This document shows positions 42,618-52,144 of a stretch of 64,000 bases of DNA, piece by piece. Within the stretch, counting starts at the first letter, position 1, and each line of letters starts with the position of its first letter. The stretch is from assembly GCF_003477885.1 (NCBI RefSeq), contig NZ_QUEE01000005.1:1-64000 (forward strand), given 5' to 3'. The position numbers and the translations under genes are program-made. The DNA is from Lachnotalea sp. AF33-28. GTDB lineage: Bacteria; Bacillota; Clostridia; Lachnospirales; Lachnospiraceae. The notes beneath the pieces are model-generated. The model searched no databases and was not told the origin of the DNA. It saw nothing but the letters and a program-made list of their open reading frames with translations.

Positions 42618-42662
42618 GAAAAAAGACGAGAGTCTTGACTTATCAAGGCTCCCGTCTTTTTA
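42618..42662. terminator. Terminator between crp/fnr gene and tRNA-Arg
   Basis: AAAAGACGAGAG and CTCCCGTCTTTT form a stem with TTTTT on the plus side and A-rich sequence on the other side, so it may work in both directions for the convergent genes. Confidence 0.75.
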
Positions 42663-42666
42663 ACAG

Positions 42667-42740
42667 CGTTCCCGAGGTGATTCGAACACCCGACCTACCG
42701 CTTAGGAGGCGGTCGCTCTATCCTGCTGAGCTACGGAAAC
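42667..42740 (-). tRNA. tRNA-Arg (anticodon CCU)
   Basis: On the minus strand a complete cloverleaf of 74 bases is visible: acceptor GTTTCCG/CGGGAAC, D arm AGCTCAGCAGGATAGAGC, anticodon loop CTCCTAA (anticodon CCT) and T arm GGGTGTTCGAATCACC. The discriminator is G and CCA is not encoded. Confidence 0.95.
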
Positions 42741-42768
42741 GTATAAGTAAAATATTAGCGCATCTACT

Positions 42769-42797
42769 ATTGTACCCATAGTTTCACGATTCGTCAA
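42769..42797 (-). promoter_or_regulatory. Promoter of tRNA-Arg
   Basis: On the minus strand TTGACG (42792-42797) and TACAAT (42769-42774) are 17 bp apart. The -35 box lies inside the last codons of the AraC-type regulator gene, which is read in the same direction. Confidence 0.65.
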
Positions 42798-45117
42798 GAG
42801 GGAAAAATGTATTTTCCGTCCGTCCTTCCGCCAGCTGCTGGCGGAATTCGCTGGGCGTCATCCCGGTATAGCTTTTGAATTGCTTCAGAAAACCGTGAGG
42901 TTTTGGATAGCCTGTCATCTGCCCGATATCGGCGATCTTGAGAGAGCCGTCCCGCAGCAGTTCACAGGCTTTTTCTATGCGCACCCTGATCAGATACTGT
43001 TTTATGCTGCTTCCGGTCTGCTCGTGAAACAGATGGGACATATGGGTGGGGCTGAACAGAAAGACCTCCGCCAGCAGCGGTATGCTGATATCCTGATCAT
43101 AATTCTTCTCTATGTAGGCTTTGATGCGCTCAGACAGCTGATTGTCCGGATTGGTCTTTTTGTACAGGATCTGTGTTATGACAGATTTTATGTAGGCATT
43201 AAACCAGGAAAAGAGCTGGTCTTCGGGAAGGGACAAAAGTTCTGCACACTGATCGGTCCGGTTAATATCCTCCGTGATGTTTGCATCGTATGCGTACTTG
43301 AGCAGCCGGTGGTAGAGCTGCAGGAGAAAGTAGGAGCGCTTACTTCTGTCCCGGCCTGTAACGGACAGGATCGTGCCGATAATGGAGGCCAGGCATTCTT
43401 CCGTGCCGGCATTGGCACGGACGGCTGCAATCAGCTCAGATTCCAGCTTATAGGGATAGCCCTCGATCTGATCCGACAGGGCGGACAGGGAAGGGATATC
43501 GTCATAGCAGATGATCTGCTCGGAAGATAGGAACCCCAGCGCCAGAGCCTTTTTGGCGTTGCGGTAAGAAAGGCTTATATTGTAGATATTTTGTTCAATG
43601 CTCCCGATACCGATCCGCGTGATGTATTTCTTTATGTCCTTAAAAAGCTGTACAAGAAGCGCGAGCACATGTCCGGTCCGGTCCCCGGCGTTCTCCTGTC
43701 CTGTGAGTGCGCAGATGACCGTGATTTCCTCCTCATAGGAATTACAGAAGAGGTAGCTGCCGGAATCGGAGAACTCTTCTGCCAGCAGATCCATGACCAT
43801 AGCGGTGAGAGAGTGGATCTGAAGCGGCAGATAATGTTCTCCTGTGGATGCATTGAGTTCATTTAGCTTGATGACGCATACGAATACAGGGCAGGTTCTG
43901 CTAAGCCCGATGTCAAAATAGGAAAGGTTTTTATCGATCTCGTCCGGCCGGACGACATATCCTCCTAACAGTGATATGACGAAGTTATTTTTCAGGACGG
44001 GCAGGCTCTCATCCAGGCTTTCGCGTATGCTTTTATTCTCCTGCTTCAGATGGTCAATGTTTGTCTCGATATGATGCAGAATATCATCGTTGGCCTGCAG
44101 CGGCTGGTCGAACTGGCGCGCAACCTTTAAGATCGGCCGGGACAGGCGTCTGGAAATGATTTCGGAACAGAGTACGGCCATGGCGATACCTGAACTTAGG
44201 ATCAGTACGGAGAGGATTAAGAGAGCCCGGACTTCCTTATAGATAACAGCCGTGGAGGTGATGCTGTAATATCGCCATCCTGTGCCGGGTGAACTGACAC
44301 AGGAGATTAGATATTGCTCATTCTCCATAGAAAATTCGATGCTGCCCGACTCGGAGAGCCGGTCGAATATCTGCGGAAAATAACCGGCGTAACCGGCGCA
44401 GTTATCGGAGCCCGTGACGGTTAATGCATCCTCGTTCAGCGCGAAGAAGGCGTTTTCCCCTTCACCGACGGAATTGAACATGTCGCTGAAAAAGGAAGTG
44501 TCAAGATTGATGATCAGAAGGGATTCCAGCTCCCCGCCCGTATACTGCAGCGGCCGCATCAGGCTTAAGAGGGAGACCCTGGCCTGCTTCTGTGAGTCCC
44601 ACACGGTCCTGGAAGAGGTTCCGGAAACGGAAGCCCCGGCCGGGTCGATGGAGGTGAGAAATGCGCCATCAAAACAGCTGTCCACGGGCATGACGCCGGA
44701 GTTGGCAACATATGCCAGCTGATCCTGCGGATAATAAAATATGATGGAATGGATATAAGAGTTATTTGCGATCATATCCTCCAGCTGATTGGAAACGTCA
44801 AACAGGGAATCCACGTCCATCGCTTCATAGTAATGAAGAAAACTGCGGAATTTCCGGTTGGATGAATAGTTGAGCATGATCGTATTTATGTAGGAAAGGG
44901 TGGTATCCACAGAGTTGCTGAACTGCGTCAGCAGTTTCTGGCTGGATTCGATCTCGTTGGCACGCAGGGAGTGTATGGACACAAGGCTCACCAGAGTGCC
45001 GGTAAAGCCGATGAGCACAAGACCCATGGCTAAAAATGCGTTGAAAAGTTTTTCCGTATACTTTCTGGCTCTGTTTCGATTCTTCCATATCACTGCCATT
45101 CCCCCCAGACTGCACAT
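42784..45117 (-). CDS. Membrane-bound AraC-family regulator with extracellular sensor domain
   Basis: The 777-residue protein has a membrane segment near residues 24-45, a long extracellular Cache-like sensor region, a second membrane segment near residues 294-316, a linker, and an AraC-type double helix-turn-helix at the C-terminus (about residues 665-765; DISIPLLAEVFLFSPTHMSHLF, TPSEFRQQL). Such one-component transmembrane AraC regulators control adjacent carbohydrate ABC operons in Clostridia and Paenibacillus. The divergent permease, binding-protein and glycosidase genes are the likely target. The exact start is open: a GTG a few codons downstream (after GGGGGGAATGGCA) may be better placed. 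Confidence 0.88.
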   Translation of the reverse strand: MCSLGGMAVIWKNRNRARKYTEKLFNAFLAMGLVLIGFTGTLVSLVSIHSLRANEIESSQKLLTQFSNSVDTTLSYINTIMLNYSSNRKFRSFLHYYEAMDVDSLFDVSNQLEDMIANNSYIHSIIFYYPQDQLAYVANSGVMPVDSCFDGAFLTSIDPAGASVSGTSSRTVWDSQKQARVSLLSLMRPLQYTGGELESLLIINLDTSFFSDMFNSVGEGENAFFALNEDALTVTGSDNCAGYAGYFPQIFDRLSESGSIEFSMENEQYLISCVSSPGTGWRYYSITSTAVIYKEVRALLILSVLILSSGIAMAVLCSEIISRRLSRPILKVARQFDQPLQANDDILHHIETNIDHLKQENKSIRESLDESLPVLKNNFVISLLGGYVVRPDEIDKNLSYFDIGLSRTCPVFVCVIKLNELNASTGEHYLPLQIHSLTAMVMDLLAEEFSDSGSYLFCNSYEEEITVICALTGQENAGDRTGHVLALLVQLFKDIKKYITRIGIGSIEQNIYNISLSYRNAKKALALGFLSSEQIICYDDIPSLSALSDQIEGYPYKLESELIAAVRANAGTEECLASIIGTILSVTGRDRSKRSYFLLQLYHRLLKYAYDANITEDINRTDQCAELLSLPEDQLFSWFNAYIKSVITQILYKKTNPDNQLSERIKAYIEKNYDQDISIPLLAEVFLFSPTHMSHLFHEQTGSSIKQYLIRVRIEKACELLRDGSLKIADIGQMTGYPKPHGFLKQFKSYTGMTPSEFRQQLAEGRTENTFFPLDES

Positions 45118-45258
45118 CTATCGGTATTATACCCAAAAAACGCTTCAATAGAAAGACTGTTACCCAAAGATCACCGTTTGGTTACAGAATCATAGTTTAG
45201 TTAAAGCGGCGTCCGGCGAAGTCAGGACGTAAGTCAAAGAAAAGCAAATATGTGAAAT

Positions 45259-45287
45259 TGACGCTCAGTGCGGCGGAGGATATAATC
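45259..45287 (+). promoter_or_regulatory. Promoter of the rhamnoside-type transport operon
   Basis: TTGACG (45259-45264) and TATAAT (45282-45287) are 17 bp apart, 56 bp before the first permease gene and divergent from the AraC-type regulator. Confidence 0.65.
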
Positions 45288-45342
45288 ACGTTACAAAACC
45301 GGAACACAATCTACCGCCAATGGGTAAAAGGGGGCGCTGACT

Positions 45343-46314
45343 ATGAAAGCCAGAGGTAAGAGAAACAGCTGCAACACGGGAGTCAGAAGCTTTTGGACTT
45401 ATTTTAAGGGTAATTATGATATGTACCTCATGCTTCTGCTTCCGATTGCATTTTACTTCACATTTAAGTACGTGCCGATATACGGGCTCGTGCTTGCCTT
45501 TAAGAATTATAACTTCGCGGAAGGCATAATGGGGAGCGAATGGGTGGGATGGAAAGTTTTTGAGAAGCTGTTCAGGGACAGGACGTTTTGGCTCGCCATG
45601 AGAAATACGCTTCTGCTCAATCTCATGTCCCTGCTGATCGGCTTCCCGATCCCGATTATATTTGCCTTGCTGTTAAATGAGATCCGGCAGGTGAAGTTCA
45701 AAAAGATCGTGCAGTCGATTTCCTACCTGCCCCACTTTGTCTCGTGGGTGATCTTCTACGGGATCATCGTGGCGGTCACCTCAAAGAACACCGGAATCGT
45801 CAACATACTGCTTGGCAGCCTCGGCCTGGAGCAGCAGAATTTCCTGACAGAGAAGGGCTGGTGGCTGTTTATCTATGTGGTATCCGGCATATGGAAGGAG
45901 ACGGGCTGGCAGGCGATCCTGTATCTTTCGGCGCTTTCAGGGGTGGACCAGCAGCTGTATGAGGCGGCGGCCATCGACGGCGCTGGCAGGTTTAAACGCC
46001 TGTGGCATATCACGCTTCCCGGCATACGCAGCACGATTGTGGTCATATTGATCCTGGAAATCGGCAAGATCATGACCATCGGCTTTGAGAAGCCGTTCCT
46101 GCTGGGCAACAGCATGGTGAGCGATGTCTCCACTGTTTTGAGCACCTATATCTATACGATGGGTATCACCAGAGCACAGTATGAGATAACAACCGCAGCG
46201 GGACTGTTCCAGTCGGTCATCAATTTCGCCCTTGTGATGGGTGCGGACCGAATCGCCAAGCTCATGGGCGAACCGGGGCTGTTTGAGAGCAAGATTGGAA
46301 AGAGGAAGAGATAA
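45343..46314 (+). CDS. Carbohydrate ABC transporter permease (LplB type)
   Basis: The 323-residue protein has six membrane segments and the permease EAA motif EAAAIDGAGRFKRLWHITLP (about residues 205-224). The long N-terminus and YGLVLAFKNYNFAEG near residue 46 are typical of the LplB/YtcP-like subgroup, which transports oligosaccharides (plant polysaccharide fragments in several known cases). It heads an operon with a second permease, a binding lipoprotein and a glycosidase. The ATPase is not encoded here and is probably a shared MsmX-like protein. Confidence 0.92.
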   Translation: MKARGKRNSCNTGVRSFWTYFKGNYDMYLMLLLPIAFYFTFKYVPIYGLVLAFKNYNFAEGIMGSEWVGWKVFEKLFRDRTFWLAMRNTLLLNLMSLLIGFPIPIIFALLLNEIRQVKFKKIVQSISYLPHFVSWVIFYGIIVAVTSKNTGIVNILLGSLGLEQQNFLTEKGWWLFIYVVSGIWKETGWQAILYLSALSGVDQQLYEAAAIDGAGRFKRLWHITLPGIRSTIVVILILEIGKIMTIGFEKPFLLGNSMVSDVSTVLSTYIYTMGITRAQYEITTAAGLFQSVINFALVMGADRIAKLMGEPGLFESKIGKRKR

Positions 46315-46334
46315 AAGAAGGGGAGGTTACGGCC

Positions 46335-47204
46335 ATGAAATCCAAAAGCGCTGCTTCGCGTGCGTTTGACGTCTTTAATATAACCCTGATGATCCTGCTT
46401 AGCGCAATGTTTTTATATCCGCTGTGCTACATCATCGCCCTGTCTCTGTCGGATGCGACGGCGATCATCGAGGGGCGGGTGGTTCTGTTCCCGGTAAAGT
46501 TTACCACGGATGCATATGCCATGCTGTTTCGGGACAGTTCGATCATTCATTCCCTCTGGTTCACCGTGAAGCTGACGGTATCAGGGGTGGCCTGCAGCCT
46601 GCTGATTACGGCGGTGGCGGCGTACCCTCTGTCCAGACAGCACCTGAAAGGCTCAGGAATACTCATGAGACTGATCGTATTTACCATGTATTTCAGCGGC
46701 GGCATCATACCTACCTATATGGTGGTGCGGGGCATCGGGCTGTTTGACAGCATGTGGGCGCTGATTCTGCCCAATATGGTGGATACCTTCCTGCTGATCA
46801 TCATGATCAATTACTTCCGGGGCCTTCCGCAGGAGCTGGAGGAGGCGGCGAAGGTGGACGGCTGTTCCAACTTTAAGACATTCCGGAAGGTATTTCTTCC
46901 GCTGGCCAAACCGTCTCTGGCCACGCTGACCGTCTTTTACGCAGTCGCATATTGGAACACCTTTTTTAATGCGCTGCTGTACATCCAGGATCAGAAGCGG
47001 CTGACGCTGCAGGTCAAGCTGTATCAGGTGCTGAACATGTTCTCCGACAGCCTGGATCCGGCGGGGGGCATCTCCGCCACCGTCATACCGGAGAACGTGA
47101 AGGGAACAACAGTGGTCGTGGCGGTGCTGCCGATCATCTGTGTATATCCGTTTATGCAGCGCTATTTTGTCAAGGGAGTGACGGTCGGAGCGGTAAAGGG
47201 CTGA
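46335..47204 (+). CDS. Carbohydrate ABC transporter permease (LplC type)
   Basis: The 289-residue protein has six membrane segments and the coupling motif EEAAKVDGCSNFKTFRKVFL (about residues 173-192). It pairs with the permease encoded 20 bp upstream. GGGGAGG lies nine bases before the ATG. The gene is followed by the solute-binding protein after 58 bp. Confidence 0.92.
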   Translation: MKSKSAASRAFDVFNITLMILLSAMFLYPLCYIIALSLSDATAIIEGRVVLFPVKFTTDAYAMLFRDSSIIHSLWFTVKLTVSGVACSLLITAVAAYPLSRQHLKGSGILMRLIVFTMYFSGGIIPTYMVVRGIGLFDSMWALILPNMVDTFLLIIMINYFRGLPQELEEAAKVDGCSNFKTFRKVFLPLAKPSLATLTVFYAVAYWNTFFNALLYIQDQKRLTLQVKLYQVLNMFSDSLDPAGGISATVIPENVKGTTVVVAVLPIICVYPFMQRYFVKGVTVGAVKG

Positions 47205-47262
47205 CCGTTAACCATAGAGTATCGGCCAATGGCCGGCATTATAAAAAAGAGGAGGTAATACA

Positions 47263-48876
47263 GTGAAAAAGTACAGGGTAATATCGGTTTTACTGGGGGC
47301 CGTTCTGACATTGTCCTTCCTGCTGGGGGGATGCAGGACTTCAGGCCAGACAGGTCAGACGCAGGGGACGCCGGACGCAGAGGGCGGGCAGACAAAGCAG
47401 GCGGAAATACCGGAAGAGGATCTGATTGAGATCACAGAAATTGTATGGGACCGCGGTACGATTCCGGCGGATCAGGGGACGCTTGAGGATAACTGGTGGG
47501 TGGACTATGTGAATGAGCAGATGCGCCCTCTGGGCATCAAGGTGAACTATGTAATCGTGCCCAAGCAGCAGAACACTGAGCTGCTGTCCACTATGCTGGC
47601 TGCCAACAATGCGCCTGATCTGGTGAAAACATCCGATATCGCGCTGCTGAAATCTTATATCAGCAAGGGCGGCGTAGCGGATATGGGACCCTATCTTAAG
47701 GAATTCGGACAGAATATCCAGAATTTCTATTCGGATGAAGAGCTGAAGGACGGGCAGAGCGAAGGAAAACAGTATATGCTCTATCACAAGCAGAATGATT
47801 TTATGCGCACCACATTTGTGCGGGAGGACTGGCTGGATCAGTTAAATATCCCTCTTCCATCCAATCCGCAGGAGTTTCGCGATATGCTTGTAGCCCTTAA
47901 GGAAAATGATCCGGGCAATGTGGGGGATCCCCTCATCACGCTGGGGCTGATCGGACAGGTGTTCAGCGCGTGGGATATGGTCATGCTGCCGGCATTTGTA
48001 AATGAGGAACCCACGGTGGAGAAGCTGCTCACGCCCAGAATCATGTGGCCGGAAGCTAAGGAATGCCTGCGTTATCTGAACGGTCTGTATAACGACGGCC
48101 TGCTGGGTGAATTTGTACTGGATAAGGATGAGTCGCTGTTTCGGCAGAAGATCGCCAGGGGGGAGATGGCGGCGTTTATCGCAAGCGGTCAGTACCCTTA
48201 CCACAGCGCCTATGGAAATCTGTATGACACGCTTAGGGGCAATCAGCCGGAAGCCAAGCTGACAGCGATATGGCCGTGGCAGAACGAAAGCGGTGAGAAC
48301 TATTATCAGATCTATGACAGCGCGCCCATGTATAAATATATGTGGTTCATCCCGTCCTCCTGCAAGAACGTGGAGGCGGTTGTCAAATACTTAAACTGGA
48401 TGAGCAGCGAGGAAGGATATATGGTCGGCTGCCTCGGCATTGAAGGTGAGGACTATGTCATGGAGGACGGCGTGCCTAAACCGCTGGTGGATACGGAGAA
48501 TTCGCGTGTAACGTGGATTGAGCCGCAGTACGGAACGATCGGCAAACCGTTTAACGGCGCGGAAGATAAGGATTATTTCATTAAGAATTATATTAAGGAT
48601 TTCAATTCCGATTACCATGAGGAGATTCTTGCCACGGCCAAATGCCTCTCGGAGGTGAAGTATTACAGACCGACGCTTTCGGTGCCGACGCCTGTAACGG
48701 ATGAGGTGTCCGCAACGCTGGCTCAGATGCAGACGGATAATATCGCTAAGATTATCTGTGCCGCTCCCGGCGAATTTGACAGGATTTACGATCAGTTCCT
48801 GGAGGACTATAAAAATGCCGGAGGCCAGGAGAGCGCGGAGGAACAGATTGCGGCCTATAAGCAGATGGGGAATTAA
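47263..48876 (+). CDS. Extracellular solute-binding lipoprotein (LplA type)
   Basis: The 537-residue protein begins with GTG after GAGGAGG. A signal peptide ends in the lipobox LLGG-C24, so it would be anchored by lipid to the outer face of the membrane. The remainder is a family 1-type solute-binding fold with AANNAPDLVKTSDIALLK near residue 109. It probably captures an oligosaccharide for the two permeases upstream. The rest of the locus suggests a rhamnose-containing ligand, which is inference. Confidence 0.92.
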   Translation: MKKYRVISVLLGAVLTLSFLLGGCRTSGQTGQTQGTPDAEGGQTKQAEIPEEDLIEITEIVWDRGTIPADQGTLEDNWWVDYVNEQMRPLGIKVNYVIVPKQQNTELLSTMLAANNAPDLVKTSDIALLKSYISKGGVADMGPYLKEFGQNIQNFYSDEELKDGQSEGKQYMLYHKQNDFMRTTFVREDWLDQLNIPLPSNPQEFRDMLVALKENDPGNVGDPLITLGLIGQVFSAWDMVMLPAFVNEEPTVEKLLTPRIMWPEAKECLRYLNGLYNDGLLGEFVLDKDESLFRQKIARGEMAAFIASGQYPYHSAYGNLYDTLRGNQPEAKLTAIWPWQNESGENYYQIYDSAPMYKYMWFIPSSCKNVEAVVKYLNWMSSEEGYMVGCLGIEGEDYVMEDGVPKPLVDTENSRVTWIEPQYGTIGKPFNGAEDKDYFIKNYIKDFNSDYHEEILATAKCLSEVKYYRPTLSVPTPVTDEVSATLAQMQTDNIAKIICAAPGEFDRIYDQFLEDYKNAGGQESAEEQIAAYKQMGN

Positions 48877-49039
48877 TGGGATGCACTGTTGCGGAATGGG
48901 GGATTATATAGTACTCTTATAGTTGATGTGACGACCGTTTATGGAAGCAGAAATACAAGACATATGAGCGGGCCTGCGGTTCTTACGGAATGGCTGTGAA
49001 CATAGGCAGGGTTCTGCCGGGAAGGAGTATTTCCTTAAT

Positions 49040-52000
49040 ATGATACCCAATTTTAATGATCCGCCAAAGGAAAACAGGATACGTCCGTTTTGGTTTCTGA
49101 ACGGGGAGATCGAAGAGGAGCAGATAGAGAAACAGATTCTGGAGATGAAGGATAAGGGGCTGGGGGGATTTATACTCTGCGCCAGGCAGGGGATGACGGT
49201 TCCGTATCTGTCGGATGAATGGTTTGCGATCGGCAGGAGGATTGTGGAGCTGGCAAAGCAGCAGGGGCTGGAGGTGTGGCTCTATGATGAGTTCCCCTAT
49301 CCTAGCGGCATGAGCGGCGGCGAGGTGACTGTCCGCCATCCGGAGGCGTGCCAGCATGAGCTCATGTTCCGGGAATGCTTCGTGGAGGATGAAAAGGCCG
49401 TTATGGAGCTGGGAGGCGTGACCGTGCTGTCTGCAATGGCTTATCCGGTGGCGGAGGGAAAGACCTGCTGGGATGAGGGGAAGGATATTGCCGGCAGCAT
49501 CGGGATCATACAGCCGGTGCAGATCTATCAGCGTCAGGACAAAGAGAATGCGCTGAACAATAAGCGGTTTTTCTCGTATGGGCCGGAGAAGGAGCTTTAT
49601 TGGAGAAATCCCGGGGGAAGATGGCGCATCATTGTGGCGGCGGCGAAAAAGATTGATCATTTCAAATACTATGGGGAGTTCATGGACCCGGCCAATCCGG
49701 ATGCGGTGGGAGCCTTTCTGGAGACAACTTATGAGCGGTATTATCAGGTGTTCGGCTCCCTTATGGGAACGGTGATCAAGGGCATTTTTGCCGATGAAAC
49801 GCATTTTCTGGGTGATCATTTCTGGTCGTTTCAGCTGCCGGACTATTACAGGGAGCGATTCGGAGGAGAGATCGTTAAAGAGCTTGCGGCCATCCTGGAC
49901 CGGGAATACCCGGGCAGCGCCAGGATTAGGTATCAATATTTTCAGTGCATGCATGAGCTGCTGCGCGACCGTTATCATAAGAGGATCTCGGAGTGGTGCG
50001 GGGAGCATGGCATAAAGTATATGACGGAGATCCCGTCCATGAGGATGAGCGGGCAGATGTACAGCCATATACCGGGAGGAGATCCCAATCACGATAAGAT
50101 CGGCCTTCCTTTGGCGGATGTGATAGAGCGGGACTTCGCGGGCTTTCGCTCCAATACCAAGATCATCAGCGCGACGGCCAGGCAGTATGACCGGCGCGAC
50201 AGCATGATCGAGAGCTTTCACAGCATCGGCTGGAGCATGACGCTGCAGGACGCTAAATGGATGATTGACCGGGAGACTCTGATGGGGGCGTCCTTTCATG
50301 TGTTCCATGCTTTTTTCTATACGGTGGACGGAATCACCAAGCATGACGCGGCTCCGTCACAGTTTCTGCAGAATCCGTACTGGGAGCATTATAAAAAGCT
50401 GGCGGATTACTGTGCCAGAACGAGCCGCTTCATAACGGAGACGCAGTCTTCGGCCAGGATCGCGGTATTTCATCCGATTACCAGCTGGTGGACGGCCCTG
50501 ATCAACCCGATGCTGCGGATGAAATATACAGGATCCGATGCGGGCGAGGAAAAGGAGGCAAGGCGTCTTACGGAGGGCTATCTCTCCCTTTGCAGGACGC
50601 TCTTGTTTCACGGCATAGATTACGATGATCTCGACACGGAGACGCTTGCCCGGGCGCGGATTGAAGGCAGTACCATAAGGATCGGAAGAGCATCGTACAA
50701 TACGGTTTTGGTTCCGTCGGTCACGAATATGGAAGGGGCTGCGGGAGAAATGCTCAAGGAGTTTGTCCGATGCAAAGGCAGGGTGATCTTCTGCGGCACC
50801 CTTCCGCATGAGGAGATCGACGGATACAGCTTTGCCAAAGAGTGGCAGTCGGAAGAACTGCCGGGAGTGACCTACATTGATGCGCCGTCTGCGGGCGGGA
50901 TAAAGGCGTGGGAGAATGCGGTGCTGCGTGCGGTCAAAGAAAATTCTCCCTTCGAGACGGAAGTTGTAATCCCCGAAGAAGCGAGAGGAAAAGCGGTTTG
51001 CTGCCGCAGGGAGGATGAGGCATTTGACTATGTGTTCCTCACAAGCTGTGACGGCGCCGGGACGGATTTTACCGTATCGGGAAAGGATAACAGGCGCTAT
51101 TATGAGCTTGACTTGGAAACGGGGAAGACGGTCTTCTTAAAAGATGGCGGGAAACTGGAAGACCATATCGGGCCTTGGGAATCCAGACTGATCGCGGCCG
51201 CAAGGCCCGGCAGCGGTTTGGAGGCGGCGAAAGCCCAGGCGGCGCCGGCGAAGCCCCGTACGGTTCTTAAACTGCCTGTGGATAAAACGCTTAAGACCGG
51301 CATCTGCGGTTATAATGTGCTGCGGTTCGAAAAGTTCCGCTTTTCTGTGCAGGATTCTCCCTGGGCGGATGTCCTGCCCCAGATGTGGACCGATCAGGTG
51401 AAGGATGCCGGCCTTACCGGCTGGTGCGGACTGGCATTTCGCGGGGGCTTTGGAGTTCCTGCAAAGATGGAATACTGGTATCCGGTCAGACTGCGCTATG
51501 AGACAAAGTTTACAGTCCGCAGATGCCCGGAAAAAGCTTTCCTGATGCATGACAAAAGGGGCATTATGGGAGAGTATGCGATCTGGCTGAATGGCCGGCA
51601 GCTCGGCCGTGACCGCTTTTTCAGGGAATTTATCTATGATCAGAATAACCTCATGTGCGATGTGGCCGAATGGCTGGCGGAGGGTGAAAACACTCTGGAG
51701 ATTGAGGTCACGGCATGGAAGGACTGGCACGGTTTAAGCGATCCGGTCTATCTGCTGGGAAGGTTTGGCGTGGACAGGGACTGTGTGACGGCTAAAGGGG
51801 AAGGGGGATATCCTTATTACAGCGGAAAACGGTGGTATTCCGTGGAGCTTGCGCTGCCTAAGGAGGCTGTGACGCTTGCGCTGCCGGAAAATGCCGGATG
51901 TTTTGAGTGTGTCGGACTGCAGGTGGATGGGAAAGAGCTGGGAACACGCGCGTTTCTGCCTTATGAATGGAACGTCCCGGCTGATCCGCAGAGATGTCCG

Positions 52001-52144
52001 GTATCGCAGATCACCGTAACCGTGGACAATACGCTGATCAATATGCTGGAAGGCCGCCGCTATGATTATACACGCCGTATTCCGGTATCCGTTTGGGATG
52101 CCCCGGGAGAGGCTGATGATAGAGAGGAGAAACAGAATGTATAA
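49040..52144 (+). CDS. GH106-like glycoside hydrolase (possible alpha-L-rhamnosidase)
   Basis: The 1034-residue protein has no signal peptide and so is cytoplasmic. The N-terminal IRPFWFLNGEIEEEQIEKQI and WLYDEFPYPSGMSGG (about residues 80-94) are typical of the GH106 family, whose characterised members release L-rhamnose from plant polysaccharides. The C-terminal part has a beta-sandwich-like region (about residues 840-1000) that could be a carbohydrate-binding or accessory domain. Family assignment is from motif resemblance; another retaining TIM-barrel family is possible. It overlaps the next gene by eight bases, so both are translated together. Confidence 0.72.
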   Translation: MIPNFNDPPKENRIRPFWFLNGEIEEEQIEKQILEMKDKGLGGFILCARQGMTVPYLSDEWFAIGRRIVELAKQQGLEVWLYDEFPYPSGMSGGEVTVRHPEACQHELMFRECFVEDEKAVMELGGVTVLSAMAYPVAEGKTCWDEGKDIAGSIGIIQPVQIYQRQDKENALNNKRFFSYGPEKELYWRNPGGRWRIIVAAAKKIDHFKYYGEFMDPANPDAVGAFLETTYERYYQVFGSLMGTVIKGIFADETHFLGDHFWSFQLPDYYRERFGGEIVKELAAILDREYPGSARIRYQYFQCMHELLRDRYHKRISEWCGEHGIKYMTEIPSMRMSGQMYSHIPGGDPNHDKIGLPLADVIERDFAGFRSNTKIISATARQYDRRDSMIESFHSIGWSMTLQDAKWMIDRETLMGASFHVFHAFFYTVDGITKHDAAPSQFLQNPYWEHYKKLADYCARTSRFITETQSSARIAVFHPITSWWTALINPMLRMKYTGSDAGEEKEARRLTEGYLSLCRTLLFHGIDYDDLDTETLARARIEGSTIRIGRASYNTVLVPSVTNMEGAAGEMLKEFVRCKGRVIFCGTLPHEEIDGYSFAKEWQSEELPGVTYIDAPSAGGIKAWENAVLRAVKENSPFETEVVIPEEARGKAVCCRREDEAFDYVFLTSCDGAGTDFTVSGKDNRRYYELDLETGKTVFLKDGGKLEDHIGPWESRLIAAARPGSGLEAAKAQAAPAKPRTVLKLPVDKTLKTGICGYNVLRFEKFRFSVQDSPWADVLPQMWTDQVKDAGLTGWCGLAFRGGFGVPAKMEYWYPVRLRYETKFTVRRCPEKAFLMHDKRGIMGEYAIWLNGRQLGRDRFFREFIYDQNNLMCDVAEWLAEGENTLEIEVTAWKDWHGLSDPVYLLGRFGVDRDCVTAKGEGGYPYYSGKRWYSVELALPKEAVTLALPENAGCFECVGLQVDGKELGTRAFLPYEWNVPADPQRCPVSQITVTVDNTLINMLEGRRYDYTRRIPVSVWDAPGEADDREEKQNV

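Noticed and set aside
48983..50344. Minus-strand frame of 453 codons opposite the GH106-like gene
   Set aside because: A shadow of the high-GC plus-strand gene; histidine- and arginine-rich, with no start signal.
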